Shown here piece by piece: positions 18,058 through 27,578 of a stretch of 64,000 nt of DNA. A program made the position numbers and the translations under genes. Source of the DNA: Algoriphagus zhangzhouensis (lineage in GTDB: Bacteria > Bacteroidota > Bacteroidia > Cytophagales > Cyclobacteriaceae); contig NZ_FRXN01000003.1 in the NCBI RefSeq assembly GCF_900148515.1, positions 662,757 to 726,756 on the forward strand, in the 5' to 3' direction. The notes under the pieces are model-generated. The model saw only the letters and a program-made list of their open reading frames with translations, was not told the DNA's origin and did not search any database. The first letter of the stretch is position 1, and each line of letters starts with the position of its first letter.

Positions 18058-21000
18058 ATGCAAATCAATATTAGACCCTGGTGGTTTTCACTATTACTTT
18101 TAGCTGGAATCAGTAGCTGTACTCAAGAAAAAACCCTTGAACTTCGCAAAAACTCACACATTACATTAGTAGGTAATAACCTTGCTTCCCGAATGATGGA
18201 GTTCGGCTGGTTCGAAACCGAAATGCAAGTTCGATATCCGGATAGCGCTTTAGTTATAAGAAATCTAGCCGATCCTGGCGACACTCCTGGTTTCCGACCA
18301 AGATCAGGGACCAATGATCCTTGGGTTTTCCCTGGAGCTGAAGATTTCCAAGAAGAATATGCAACTCCCTCTGGAAGTATTGGTTTCTTGGAAAAGCCAG
18401 ATCAATGGCTTACCCGAATACAAGCAGATATAGTCGTTGGATTCTTCGGATTCAATGAATCTTTCCAAGGTTTAGAAAAGCTTCAAAATTACAAAGACGA
18501 GTTAGAGGCTTGGATTCTCCATACCCAAAAACAGAAATACAATGGCAATGCCGCTCCACAGATTGCTTTGGTTTCACCTATTGCTTTCGAAGATATTTCA
18601 GACCTAATCGATGTGCCGGATGGAAAAAAAGAAAATACCATCCTGAAGCAGTACACTGAGGGCATGCGTGAAATCGCTCAAAAATACGAATTGGTATTTG
18701 TGGATGCCTTTGATGCAAGCCAAGATTGGTATAACAGTTCTGATGAGCCTCTAACCATCGATGGCACACAGCTGACGGAAGAAGGCTATAAAATTTTTGG
18801 AGACTTTTTAGCAGACAAACTTTTCGGCCAGGCTAATCATCAAGTTGAAGCCAATCTTGACATGATCCATGCGGCAGTGCAAGAGAAAAACTGGATGTGG
18901 CACAATGATTACAAGATTCCAAACGGAGTTCACGTTTTTGGACGTCGCTATGATCCTTTCGGTCCTGACAATTACCCATTTGAGCAAGAGAAGATCCGTC
19001 AGATGACAGCGATAAGAGATTCTGCGATCTGGGATGCTAATCAAGGAAAGACTTTTGACTTGGCAACGGCCGATGCCAGAACAAGAACGCTTCCTGAAGT
19101 CACAACAAATTACAATCCTGAGGCAAACGGCAGCATGGAATACCTTTATGGTGAAGATGCTCTAAAAACCATCAAGGTTCCAGAAGGCTATAAAATTGAG
19201 CTTTTCGCTTCCGAACAGGAATTTCCAGATTTGGCTAACCCAGTTCAACTCTCCTTTGATAATAAAGGTAGACTTTGGGTGGCGACCATGCCTAGCTATC
19301 CTCATTACAAACCAGGTGATCCAAGACCTCAAGATAAATTGATCATTTTGGAAGACACAGATGGAGATGGAAAAGCTGACAAACAAACAACATTCGCAGA
19401 CAATCTTCATATCCCAGTTGGTTTTGAAATTGCGGCTGATGGTGTCTATGTTTCTCAAAGCCCTAATCTGGTATTTCTAGAGGACACTGACGGAGATGAC
19501 AAGGCTGATAAAAGAACCATTCTTCTTTCTGGCTTTGATGATCATGATACTCACCACGCTATTTCTGCCTTTACTACAGATGAAAGTGGAGCCATATTCA
19601 TGGGTGAAGGGGTTTTCCTTCATACCAATGTGGAAACATCCTATGGGCCTGTTAGAGCAACCAATGGTGGTTTCTACCGCTACGAACCAAAAAGACATAA
19701 GCTAGAGCGTGTAAATCAGGTTTCTATTCCGAATCCTTGGGGAATTGCTTTTGATGAATGGGGTCAAAACTTCTATGCTGAAACCTCCGGACCAAATGTC
19801 AATTGGATGCTTCCGGGATCGACTTTACCTCGCTATGGAAATGCCAACTACAAAGGTCCAAACTTGGTAGAAAAAGCACATTTGGTACGTCCTACTTCCG
19901 GATTGGAATTCATTTCCAGTAGACATTTCCCAGATGACATTCAAGGTGATCTGATCATCAACAACACCATTGGATTCTTGGGAACCAAACAGCATCAAAT
20001 GGTGGAAGACACCGTTGGTTTTACTTCCAAATGGCGTCAGGATCTGATCACTTCTACAGATCGCAATTTCCGACCAGTAGATATGGAAATAGCTCCTGAT
20101 GGTTCTTTATACGTAGTCGATTGGCACAATATCTTGATCGGGCACATGCAGCATAATGCAAGAGATCCATTGAGAGATCATGTCCATGGTAGAATCTACC
20201 GTGTGACCTACCCTTCTCGACCTTTGATTACTCCAGCAAAAATCGACGGTGCGAGCATTTATGATCTTTTGGAAAACCTGAAGCTTCCTGAATACAGAAC
20301 TCGATATAGAACCAAAAGAGAACTGAGAGGCAGAGATACTCAAGAAGTATATGATGCCGTAGAAAAATGGCTAACAGAATTGAATCCAGATGATCCAAAC
20401 TATGAGCACAATCGTTTGGAAGCACTTTGGGTAACTTGGGGTGCTGACAAAGTGAATCAAGACTTGCTTCGTCAATTATTAAAATCTGATGATTACCGAG
20501 TGAGAGCAGCCGCTACCCGCGTATTGAGATATACAGGTCATCAAGTCAAAGATCAAGCGGAGCTATTGATGCAGTCGGTCAAAGATCCAAATGGAAGAGT
20601 GAGAATTGAGGCAATTGCAGCAGCATCTTGGCTTCCTAGAGAAATCGGCACGCCTATTTTGGCGGAAGCTGAAAAACAAGAAAAAGATAATACCTGGATT
20701 CCAAGAACTTTGGAAACTGCAGTTGCGCACATGAATGGACTTTCGGTTTCTCAGAAAAAAGAAGAAGACATCAAATCCTCACTGACTGGATCGGATAGAG
20801 AACTATTTGTGATTGGAAAAGAAATTTATGCCCGTGAAGGATTCTGCGCTACATGCCATCAGGAAGATGGTGGTGGCTTAGCTGCTTCTGGCTTCCCTCC
20901 TTTGAAAGATACTCCTTGGGTAACGGGAAGCCCAGAAAGAGCCATCAAAATTGTATTAAAAGGCCTTTTGGGACCAATCGAGGTGGCTGGAAAAGAATAT

Positions 21001-21207
21001 CCGGGACAGGTTCCGATGACACCTTTCGAAGGAATGTTGGATGATTCTGAAGTAGCTGCGGTGTTAACTTTTGTAAGAAACTCATTTGGAAATCAAGCTT
21101 CTCCAATTTCTCCGGATATGGTGAAAAAGATTCGCGCGGAAATCAAAGATCACGAAGGATTCTACAACCCAAGTGATTTGCTGAAGCAACATCCAATGGA
21201 GAAATAA
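18058..21207 (+). CDS. SGNH-like / PVC-type dehydrogenase / cytochrome c fusion lipoprotein
   Basis: A 1049-residue lipoprotein (lipobox AGISSC, Cys21). Residues about 33-260 form an SGNH-hydrolase-like domain, but block I reads VGNN where GDS is usual and the block V position reads DGTQLTEEGY where DxxH is usual, so esterase activity is doubtful. About 365-730 is the propeller dehydrogenase (PEGYKIELFASEQEFPD, LEDTDGDGKADKQTTF). HEAT-like repeats cover about 780-890. The cytochrome c domain has CATCH at 930-934 and a likely distal Met in QVPMTPFEG. It is divergent from the SusC/SusD operon and is followed by an FG-GAP protein. Probable periplasmic oxidation of a sugar-like substrate. Confidence 0.88.
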   Translation: MQINIRPWWFSLLLLAGISSCTQEKTLELRKNSHITLVGNNLASRMMEFGWFETEMQVRYPDSALVIRNLADPGDTPGFRPRSGTNDPWVFPGAEDFQEEYATPSGSIGFLEKPDQWLTRIQADIVVGFFGFNESFQGLEKLQNYKDELEAWILHTQKQKYNGNAAPQIALVSPIAFEDISDLIDVPDGKKENTILKQYTEGMREIAQKYELVFVDAFDASQDWYNSSDEPLTIDGTQLTEEGYKIFGDFLADKLFGQANHQVEANLDMIHAAVQEKNWMWHNDYKIPNGVHVFGRRYDPFGPDNYPFEQEKIRQMTAIRDSAIWDANQGKTFDLATADARTRTLPEVTTNYNPEANGSMEYLYGEDALKTIKVPEGYKIELFASEQEFPDLANPVQLSFDNKGRLWVATMPSYPHYKPGDPRPQDKLIILEDTDGDGKADKQTTFADNLHIPVGFEIAADGVYVSQSPNLVFLEDTDGDDKADKRTILLSGFDDHDTHHAISAFTTDESGAIFMGEGVFLHTNVETSYGPVRATNGGFYRYEPKRHKLERVNQVSIPNPWGIAFDEWGQNFYAETSGPNVNWMLPGSTLPRYGNANYKGPNLVEKAHLVRPTSGLEFISSRHFPDDIQGDLIINNTIGFLGTKQHQMVEDTVGFTSKWRQDLITSTDRNFRPVDMEIAPDGSLYVVDWHNILIGHMQHNARDPLRDHVHGRIYRVTYPSRPLITPAKIDGASIYDLLENLKLPEYRTRYRTKRELRGRDTQEVYDAVEKWLTELNPDDPNYEHNRLEALWVTWGADKVNQDLLRQLLKSDDYRVRAAATRVLRYTGHQVKDQAELLMQSVKDPNGRVRIEAIAAASWLPREIGTPILAEAEKQEKDNTWIPRTLETAVAHMNGLSVSQKKEEDIKSSLTGSDRELFVIGKEIYAREGFCATCHQEDGGGLAASGFPPLKDTPWVTGSPERAIKIVLKGLLGPIEVAGKEYPGQVPMTPFEGMLDDSEVAAVLTFVRNSFGNQASPISPDMVKKIRAEIKDHEGFYNPSDLLKQHPMEK

Positions 21208-21246
21208 ACCTGTCTTTCTAAAATTTTAGACTTAACAGGACAGTTT

Positions 21247-21279
21247 GAATGGGAAGGAATTGTAGATTTCTTCCCATTC
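21247..21279 (+). terminator. hairpin downstream of the cytochrome fusion gene
   Basis: A perfect 10-bp stem GAATGGGAAG (21247-21256) / CTTCCCATTC (21270-21279) with a 13-nt loop. No strong T-run follows, so it may be a processing or attenuation hairpin rather than a strong terminator. Confidence 0.45.
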
Positions 21280-21306
21280 TCATTTAAACCCTACAACCTT
21301 ATCTTT

Positions 21307-22416
21307 ATGAAGTCCTCAATACCTTTTTTTCTTTTCCTTGCTTCCTTTTCAGCTTTTTCACAAAGCAAAAACCTAAGTTTCTCCAGACAGAATATCGCCA
21401 GTGAAAGCTATGAGTCCGTGGGCACATTTGATGTGGATGGGGATGGGAATTTGGATTTGATTTCAGGGAGCTATTGGTACAAGGGCCCGGAATTCATGGA
21501 AAGAAAAATGATCGGCCAGGTCAAAAGGTTTGGAGAGTATTACGAAGATTTCTCTACCATTCCATTGGATGTGAATGAGGATGGCAAGATGGATTTCATC
21601 ACTGGGGGATGGTTTGAAGGAACTTTGACCTGGAAAGAAAACCCCGGAAATGGCTCAGAATGGCTTGTTCACAAAATCGCTGAAACCGGAAACATAGAAA
21701 CCACCAGAGCTTGGGACATTGATGGAGATGGAGTCATAGAAATAGTCCCAAACACCCCCGGAAAGCCATTGGCTTATTTCAAAAAAACGGGGGCTGGGCA
21801 ATTTGAAAAATATCCCGTTCATGAGATTCAGGGACATGGCTTGGGTTTTGGAGATATGAATGGAGATGGAAGAGGAGACTTGATTATTACCGAAGGCTGG
21901 CTAGAAGCCCCTGCTGATCTTAAAAATGGCGAATGGATCCTACACGAAGACTTCAAACTGGATCATGCCGGAATCCCTGTAATTATCACGGACTTGAATA
22001 AAGATGGTTTGAATGATCTAATTGTCGGTCAAGGACACGATTATGGATTGGTTTGGATGGAGCAAAAGAAAAATAGCAGCTCAATTACTTTCGAAAAGCA
22101 TGAAATAGACCCTTTCCAATCCCAGTACCACACCATGGAATGGGTGGACCTAGATGGAGATGGTCAGGAAGAATTAGTGACGGGAAAGCGATATCGTGCA
22201 CACAATGGAAATGATCCTGGAGGGAAAGACGATGTCGGCCTTTACTATTTCAAATGGAATGGAAGCAGCTTTACCAAAAACATCATCTCTTTTGGAGAAC
22301 CTCTAAATGGGAAAGGAACCGGTCTTTATTTTTCAGTTGCCGACCTTAACAAAGATGGAAAGCAAGATATTGCCGTGGCTGGAAAGGATGGATTGGTAGT
22401 TTTTTGGCAGAAGTAA
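21307..22416 (+). CDS. FG-GAP/VCBS repeat protein, secreted
   Basis: A 369-residue exported protein (signal peptide 1-18, ending AFSQ). It consists of about six propeller repeats, each with a calcium-binding-like DxDxDGxxD loop: DVDGDGNLD, DVNEDGKMD, DIDGDGVIE, DMNGDGRGD, DLNKDGLND, DLDGDGQEE, DLNKDGKQD. Such integrin-like propellers occur beside PVC-type dehydrogenases in Bacteroidota and planctomycetes. It starts 99 bp after the cytochrome fusion on the same strand and is probably co-expressed. Role unknown; likely protein- or glycan-binding at the cell surface or in the periplasm. Confidence 0.88.
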   Translation: MKSSIPFFLFLASFSAFSQSKNLSFSRQNIASESYESVGTFDVDGDGNLDLISGSYWYKGPEFMERKMIGQVKRFGEYYEDFSTIPLDVNEDGKMDFITGGWFEGTLTWKENPGNGSEWLVHKIAETGNIETTRAWDIDGDGVIEIVPNTPGKPLAYFKKTGAGQFEKYPVHEIQGHGLGFGDMNGDGRGDLIITEGWLEAPADLKNGEWILHEDFKLDHAGIPVIITDLNKDGLNDLIVGQGHDYGLVWMEQKKNSSSITFEKHEIDPFQSQYHTMEWVDLDGDGQEELVTGKRYRAHNGNDPGGKDDVGLYYFKWNGSSFTKNIISFGEPLNGKGTGLYFSVADLNKDGKQDIAVAGKDGLVVFWQK

Positions 22417-22630
22417 TAAACCATTTTTTGAATTACTGGTTACTAAGCAGTTAGATTAGAAATCGTTTTCGTATTATCTATTTTCTTAGGGAAAATATTC
22501 AAATGTTAATTATATTTATTGTTAAAATGTGACAATTTCACACTTTCAACATCGAAGATTTTCTTATTTGTTAGATAAATAGTGGAAATTCGTCCTCTAA
22601 TTCTTTCATGACAAACCAATTTTCTCTTTT

Positions 22631-24190
22631 ATGAAAAAGCTATCTTTTATCGCTTGCCTTCTGCTATTAGCCCAGTTGGGATTTGCACAAGACAGGCCAA
22701 ACATCCTAGTCATCATGGTGGATGACGTGGCGCCAAACTCGCTTGGAGCATACACCATGGGCATGCAATATCCAACACCAAACATTGATCGTATTGCCAA
22801 TGAGGGAGTTCTATTTACAGATCATTATTCTCAGCCAAGTTGTACTGCTGGGCGTGCGGCATTTATTATGGGTCAAGTCCCAGTAAGAACAGGCTTGACT
22901 ACTGTAGGTCAGCCAGGTAATCCACTTGGAATTAAGCCAGAGGATCCAACGATCGCAGAACTTCTGAAACCATTAGGTTATATGACCGCTCAATATGGAA
23001 AAAACCACTTGGGTGACAGAAACGAGCACCTTCCGACTGTTCATGGTTTTGATGAGTTTTTTGGAAACTTGTATCACTTGAACGTATCTGAAGAGCCGGA
23101 GCAAGCAGATTATCCAAAAACCGAAGAATTCAAAAACACATACGGCCCTAGAGGAATCATCGAATCCTATGCGAGTGACAAGTATGATGACACGGTGGAT
23201 CCACGTTTCGGTGTGATCGGGAAGCAAAAAGTGACAGACATTGGTCAATTATCTTCCAAAAGAATGGAGACTTTTGATGAGGAATTGGTAGCAAAAACCA
23301 AAGACTTCATGAAGCGTGCAAAGGATGCTGACAAACCATTCTTTATCTGGCATGCAACAAGTAGAATGCACGTGTACACTCACTTGAAAGAAGAATCCAG
23401 AAACCTAGCAACTCCAATTAGTACAGACATGGATTTGTTTGGTTCTGGTTTGATGGAGCATGATGGACATGTAGGGATGATCTTAGATTACATGGATGAA
23501 TTAGGTTTGACGGACAACACCATTGTTATCTACACCACTGATAATGGTCCTGAGCAAAGTACTTGGCCAGATGCTGGTGTGACCATGTTTAGAGGTGAAA
23601 AAATGACAACTTGGGAAGGTGGTCTAAGAGCTCCATTCTTGGTGAGATGGCCAGGTAAAATCCCTGCTGGGTTGAAAAGAAATGGTATTTCTTCTCATGA
23701 AGATGTTCTTCCAACTTTGATGGCTGCTGTTGGTAATCCAAATATTTCTGAAGAATTGTTAGCAGGAAAGAAAGTTGGAGACATGACTTACAAAGTTCAT
23801 ATTGATGGTTTCAACAACTTAGATTATTGGACTGGAAAGACTGATGTGTCTGCAAGAAACCACTTCTTCTATTATTACGAGGCGAATTTGACTGCTTTGA
23901 GAGTAGGTCCTTGGAAAATGCACTTCGCTACGAAAACTCGTTATTTTGACGATATGGTAACTCATACCATGCCACGCCTATTCAACTTGAGAAAAGATCC
24001 ATTTGAAAAATACGATGACGTATATGCTTTCGAATTGATCATGCATAAATCTTGGGTATTCCAGCCTGCGATTGGAGTTTTGAACAACCACTTGAGCACA
24101 TTCATTGACTTCCCTCCTCGTCAGGCTTCTGCTTCCTTGGATATCAATAAGGCAATTGAAAAAATCATGAATTCAAGTACCAGAAATTAA
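22631..24190 (+). CDS. arylsulfatase family protein (CTAGR active site)
   Basis: A 519-residue sulfatase with a signal peptide (1-19). Metal ligands lie in NILVIMVDD (24-32). The formylglycine motif is SCTAGRAAFIMG with Cys71, matching CxAxR; conversion to formylglycine requires a maturase not encoded in the window. YGKNHLGD carries the catalytic lysine/histidine region and YTTDNGPEQ the later metal site. It is a close paralogue of the gene at 27579, with the active-site cysteine at the same residue number. The 214-bp upstream gap is AT-rich and holds its likely promoter. Role: removal of sulfate esters from a sulfated glycan; linkage unknown. Confidence 0.94.
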   Translation: MKKLSFIACLLLLAQLGFAQDRPNILVIMVDDVAPNSLGAYTMGMQYPTPNIDRIANEGVLFTDHYSQPSCTAGRAAFIMGQVPVRTGLTTVGQPGNPLGIKPEDPTIAELLKPLGYMTAQYGKNHLGDRNEHLPTVHGFDEFFGNLYHLNVSEEPEQADYPKTEEFKNTYGPRGIIESYASDKYDDTVDPRFGVIGKQKVTDIGQLSSKRMETFDEELVAKTKDFMKRAKDADKPFFIWHATSRMHVYTHLKEESRNLATPISTDMDLFGSGLMEHDGHVGMILDYMDELGLTDNTIVIYTTDNGPEQSTWPDAGVTMFRGEKMTTWEGGLRAPFLVRWPGKIPAGLKRNGISSHEDVLPTLMAAVGNPNISEELLAGKKVGDMTYKVHIDGFNNLDYWTGKTDVSARNHFFYYYEANLTALRVGPWKMHFATKTRYFDDMVTHTMPRLFNLRKDPFEKYDDVYAFELIMHKSWVFQPAIGVLNNHLSTFIDFPPRQASASLDINKAIEKIMNSSTRN

Positions 24191-24205
24191 GTTTTCTGAT
24201 ACCCA

Positions 24206-24250
24206 ATAAAAAAAGCTCCCTGAATCAAATCAGGGAGCTTTTCATTTTTT
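24206..24250. terminator. bidirectional intrinsic terminator between convergent sulfatases
   Basis: A perfect 10-bp stem AAGCTCCCTG (24213-24222) / CAGGGAGCTT (24231-24240), 8-nt loop, flanked by A-run and T-run, so it works in both directions. Confidence 0.92.
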
Positions 24251-24262
24251 TAGAATTGAGTA

Positions 24263-25945
24263 TTATTCCTTTTTCTTCTCTCCTCCTTCTCCTCCACCGG
24301 AGAAATACTTTTGAAGTTCCTCTCTAGTCAACTTCCAATACTCGATTACAGGATTCTTTTTCACCTTTTCCTTGTACTCCTCGATAAACACCTGATTCAA
24401 TGAGTCATTATCTTGGTACTTATTCCGAAGTGCTTCCAAGTCCTGATGTAGTACTTTTTGAACTTCAGCATAAGCTGGATCACCATAAACATTGTTCATC
24501 TCAGAAGGATCTTTTTCTAGGTCAAACAACTCCCATTCATCGATGTCATAGTAAAAATGGATCAGCTTATACTTACTGGTAGTAATTCCATAGTGTCTCA
24601 TCACATTGTGCTCAGAAGGATGCTCGTAATAGTGGTAATAATGTCCTTTTCTCCAATCTTCAGGAGTCTTTCCTTCCAAGATAGGTAACATACTTACTCC
24701 TTGCATTTCAGCCGGAATCTGAGCTCCAGCAACATCAATCAAAGTCTCTCCAAAATCTAAATTGGAAACCAAATCTTCATTAACTGTTCCAGGCTTCACT
24801 ACTCCTGGCCATTTGATCAGCAAAGGAGTACGAAGTGATTCACGATACATCCATCTCTTGTCAAACCAACCATGTTCTCCCAAGTAAAACCCTTGGTCTG
24901 AAGTATAAATCACAATGGTATTTTCGTCTAGTCCATTGGCCTTCAGATAATCCAGAACTTTACCTACACTTTTATCTACTGCAGAAACACTAGCAAGATA
25001 GTCCCGCATGTAGCGTTGGTATTTATAGCTTGTCAATTCGTCACCTGAAAGATTTGCCTTTTTGAAATCATCATAGATAGGCTTGTAAACCGCATTCCAT
25101 TGCTCTTTTTGAGCCTCTGTCATAGCGGCTGGAGCATTTTCCATCAACTTGAGATCTGTCTCCAACTTCATTGTTTTGGCGATAGACATATTATTCAAAG
25201 AAGCAGCTTCTCTATTTCCGGAATAATCATCAAAAAGGCTTTCTGGCTCAGGGAAGGTAACATTCTCATACATCCCTAATTCATTTGGACCTGGCTCCCA
25301 ATTACGGTGAGGCGCCTTGTGCCACATCATCACCATGAAAGGTTTCTCATCATTTTTGGCGGAATCCAACCATTCGATGGTCTTATCTGTGATGATATCT
25401 GTCGCATAGCCTTCTACTTCATATTGGCCATTCTGATTGATAAATTGAGGATTGTAATAGCGTCCTTGACCAGGTAAAATATCATAGTAATCAAACCCAG
25501 TTGGCACATCACCCAAATGCAGCTTTCCGATTGTTGCTGTTTGATAACCCGCTTGCTGCAATACTTTAGCAAAGCTTTCCTGACTAAAGTCAAATGTAGA
25601 ACCGATTGTATTGTCTATAAATCCATTTTTATGGCTGTACTTTCCTGTTAGAATGGCTGCTCTAGAAGGCCCACAAATAGAATTAGTGACCAAACAATTG
25701 ACAAAAAGCATCCCGTCTTTTGCTATCCTGTCAATATTGGGAGTAGGAGCCAAATCAGCCAAAGGCCCTCCATAGGCACTGATAGCTTGGTAGGCATGAT
25801 CATCACTCATGATGAACACAATATTGGGCCTCTTTTTAGGTTTCTCTTCCACTTTGACTTCTTGAGAGCAGGCAGAAAGCAGGAGAAATGAAAGATAAAC
25901 CATGCAAAGGCTTATCGAATTGGTAAATATCTTTTTAGGTTTCAT
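24263..25945 (-). CDS. sulfatase lipoprotein (CGPSR active site)
   Basis: The start is placed at ATG 25945 (560 residues), giving a signal peptide with lipobox LLSAC (Cys26); the open frame extends 22 codons upstream without support. Metal site NIVFIMSDD (41-49), formylglycine motif ICGPSRAAILTGKYSH with Cys91, IGKLHLGD, and YTSDQGFYLGEHGWFDKRWMYRE, the last typical of the iduronate/heparan-type sulfatase branch. The C-terminus ends in a Gly/Glu/Lys-rich tail (GGGEGGEKKKE), unusual for the family. A free-standing minus-strand gene convergent with the first sulfatase and divergent from DUF1593. Confidence 0.94.
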   Translation of the reverse strand: MKPKKIFTNSISLCMVYLSFLLLSACSQEVKVEEKPKKRPNIVFIMSDDHAYQAISAYGGPLADLAPTPNIDRIAKDGMLFVNCLVTNSICGPSRAAILTGKYSHKNGFIDNTIGSTFDFSQESFAKVLQQAGYQTATIGKLHLGDVPTGFDYYDILPGQGRYYNPQFINQNGQYEVEGYATDIITDKTIEWLDSAKNDEKPFMVMMWHKAPHRNWEPGPNELGMYENVTFPEPESLFDDYSGNREAASLNNMSIAKTMKLETDLKLMENAPAAMTEAQKEQWNAVYKPIYDDFKKANLSGDELTSYKYQRYMRDYLASVSAVDKSVGKVLDYLKANGLDENTIVIYTSDQGFYLGEHGWFDKRWMYRESLRTPLLIKWPGVVKPGTVNEDLVSNLDFGETLIDVAGAQIPAEMQGVSMLPILEGKTPEDWRKGHYYHYYEHPSEHNVMRHYGITTSKYKLIHFYYDIDEWELFDLEKDPSEMNNVYGDPAYAEVQKVLHQDLEALRNKYQDNDSLNQVFIEEYKEKVKKNPVIEYWKLTREELQKYFSGGGEGGEKKKE

Positions 25946-26139
25946 ATAGGGCGGATTGGTTAATTGTTTATCAAGCTGTAATGTATTAATTATCAATATC
26001 TTTTTCTTCAATTCACCATTTGGAATAAAACTTAAGGTTCAAAATCCAGATTTTTATTTCAAATAATCCCACTTTCACAAACCACAGGACAGCTATCATT
26101 CTAAAGATCCGCATCTTAAGGATTGAATGAATTCTAGAT

Positions 26140-27429
26140 ATGTATAGAAATTTCCTGCTTTTCCTTCTTTGCCTAATCTCTATTCAGCTTTTTGGACAAA
26201 ACACTACATCATCAAAACCCAGAGTTTTGATCAGTACAGATATTGGAGGTACCGATCCCGATGACAATCAAAGCATGGCTCACTTACTCATGTATTCTGA
26301 TCTTTTTGATTTGGAAGGATTGGTCTCATCTCCATCCTATGGAAGTGGAAATAAGGAAGAGATTCTACGGATGATAGATCTGTATGAAAAGGACCTACCT
26401 CTCTTACAAAAACACAAAACCGGTTTTGCTAGCCCAAATTATTTGAGATCTATTACCAAACAGGGAAGAAAAGGGGCCGCACCATTTAAGGGTTATATCA
26501 GCTCTACAGAAGGTTCTGATTGGATCATCAAATCTGCAAAAAAGAAAGACAAGAGACCTCTTTGGGTCTTGGTTTGGGGAGGACTGGATGATTTGGCTCA
26601 AGCACTGCATGATGCACCGGAAATTCAGAAAAACATCAGAGTTTATTGGATCGGAGGACCAAACAAAAAATGGTCTGCCAATAGCTATGCCTACATCGCT
26701 GCCAATTTCCCAGATCTATGGATGATCGAGGTCAACTCAAGCTACTATGGCTTTTTCTCAAACAATCAGAAACCTGATGTGGTCAAGACCACGGATTACT
26801 ACCAAAAGAATATAGAGGGAGCCGGACATCTCGGAGGCGATTTCAAGGACTATTATGGAGGGGAAATCAAAATGGGGGATACTCCTTCCTTACTCTATCT
26901 GATGAATGGAAATCCCGATGATCCCGAAGGTGAAAGCTGGGGAGGAAGCTTCGAAAAGATCCGAAGAAGCTCTCGTGTGATCTTTGAAAGAAATACCACA
27001 ATTGAGGATTCAATGGCTTTTTGTACCGTAGTGGAATATCGATTCCAAGGTCCAGAGATCAATGTCCCAGCTGATTCTGCTGTTTTCCAGATGGAAGTCC
27101 CTTATGGCGATGGCAAACAAGTTTGGCCGGGCTTTTATTTAGGAGATGGAATTTACAGTCTTCGCTATGCACCCAAACAGGCCGAAGTTTTGAAATTTAT
27201 TTTCACATCAAAAATCGATAGATTTCCCACTGGAGAAGGTCAGCTCGTTGTCACCAATCTCTGGCCAGGCAAAGCCCGTCCTGAGGATTACTTTCTGGGA
27301 GAAAACTGGTATTCAGACTCCAGCAAACCGGAAGATTTTGATGGAAGATTACAAGGTGGAAATACCATTTTCAAATGGAGAAATGACATTCTAAATGACT
27401 GGGCTATTCGCTGGTCTTGGCTGAAATAA
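26140..27429 (+). CDS. DUF1593 / Sde182-type nucleoside-hydrolase-like protein
   Basis: A 429-residue exported protein (signal peptide 1-20). The N-terminal domain carries the nucleoside-hydrolase-like acidic cluster ISTDIGGTDPDDNQS (Asp34, 39, 41, 42), followed by EGLVSSPSYGSGNKEEILRMID and VLVWGGLDDLAQALHDAP. A C-terminal beta domain (from about 310) fits the cellulose-binding-like region of Sde182 relatives. Members are often found in polysaccharide loci and are suspected glycosidases, though few are characterised. It is the best candidate here for glycosidic-bond hydrolysis. It lies between divergent and downstream sulfatases. Confidence 0.88.
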   Translation: MYRNFLLFLLCLISIQLFGQNTTSSKPRVLISTDIGGTDPDDNQSMAHLLMYSDLFDLEGLVSSPSYGSGNKEEILRMIDLYEKDLPLLQKHKTGFASPNYLRSITKQGRKGAAPFKGYISSTEGSDWIIKSAKKKDKRPLWVLVWGGLDDLAQALHDAPEIQKNIRVYWIGGPNKKWSANSYAYIAANFPDLWMIEVNSSYYGFFSNNQKPDVVKTTDYYQKNIEGAGHLGGDFKDYYGGEIKMGDTPSLLYLMNGNPDDPEGESWGGSFEKIRRSSRVIFERNTTIEDSMAFCTVVEYRFQGPEINVPADSAVFQMEVPYGDGKQVWPGFYLGDGIYSLRYAPKQAEVLKFIFTSKIDRFPTGEGQLVVTNLWPGKARPEDYFLGENWYSDSSKPEDFDGRLQGGNTIFKWRNDILNDWAIRWSWLK

Positions 27430-27578
27430 GAATCAAGCCATTGTTAAATTTGTTAAAATCACCTCCATAATAATCGAAACACCTAGTTAAACCATTTTTC
27501 GAGTTGTCAGTTAGTTAGGTTAAAAGTCAAAAAATTCTGAACTTAGTATTACTAACCAACAATTTTATTCACTCTAAA

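Noticed and set aside
22418..22431. Shared AAACCATTTTT(T/C)GA leader upstream of the two duplicated sulfatases (also at 27489-27502)
   Set aside because: Distances to the start codons differ (about 213 and 90 bp) and similarity fades quickly, so a common regulatory element is not supported beyond chance in AT-rich DNA.
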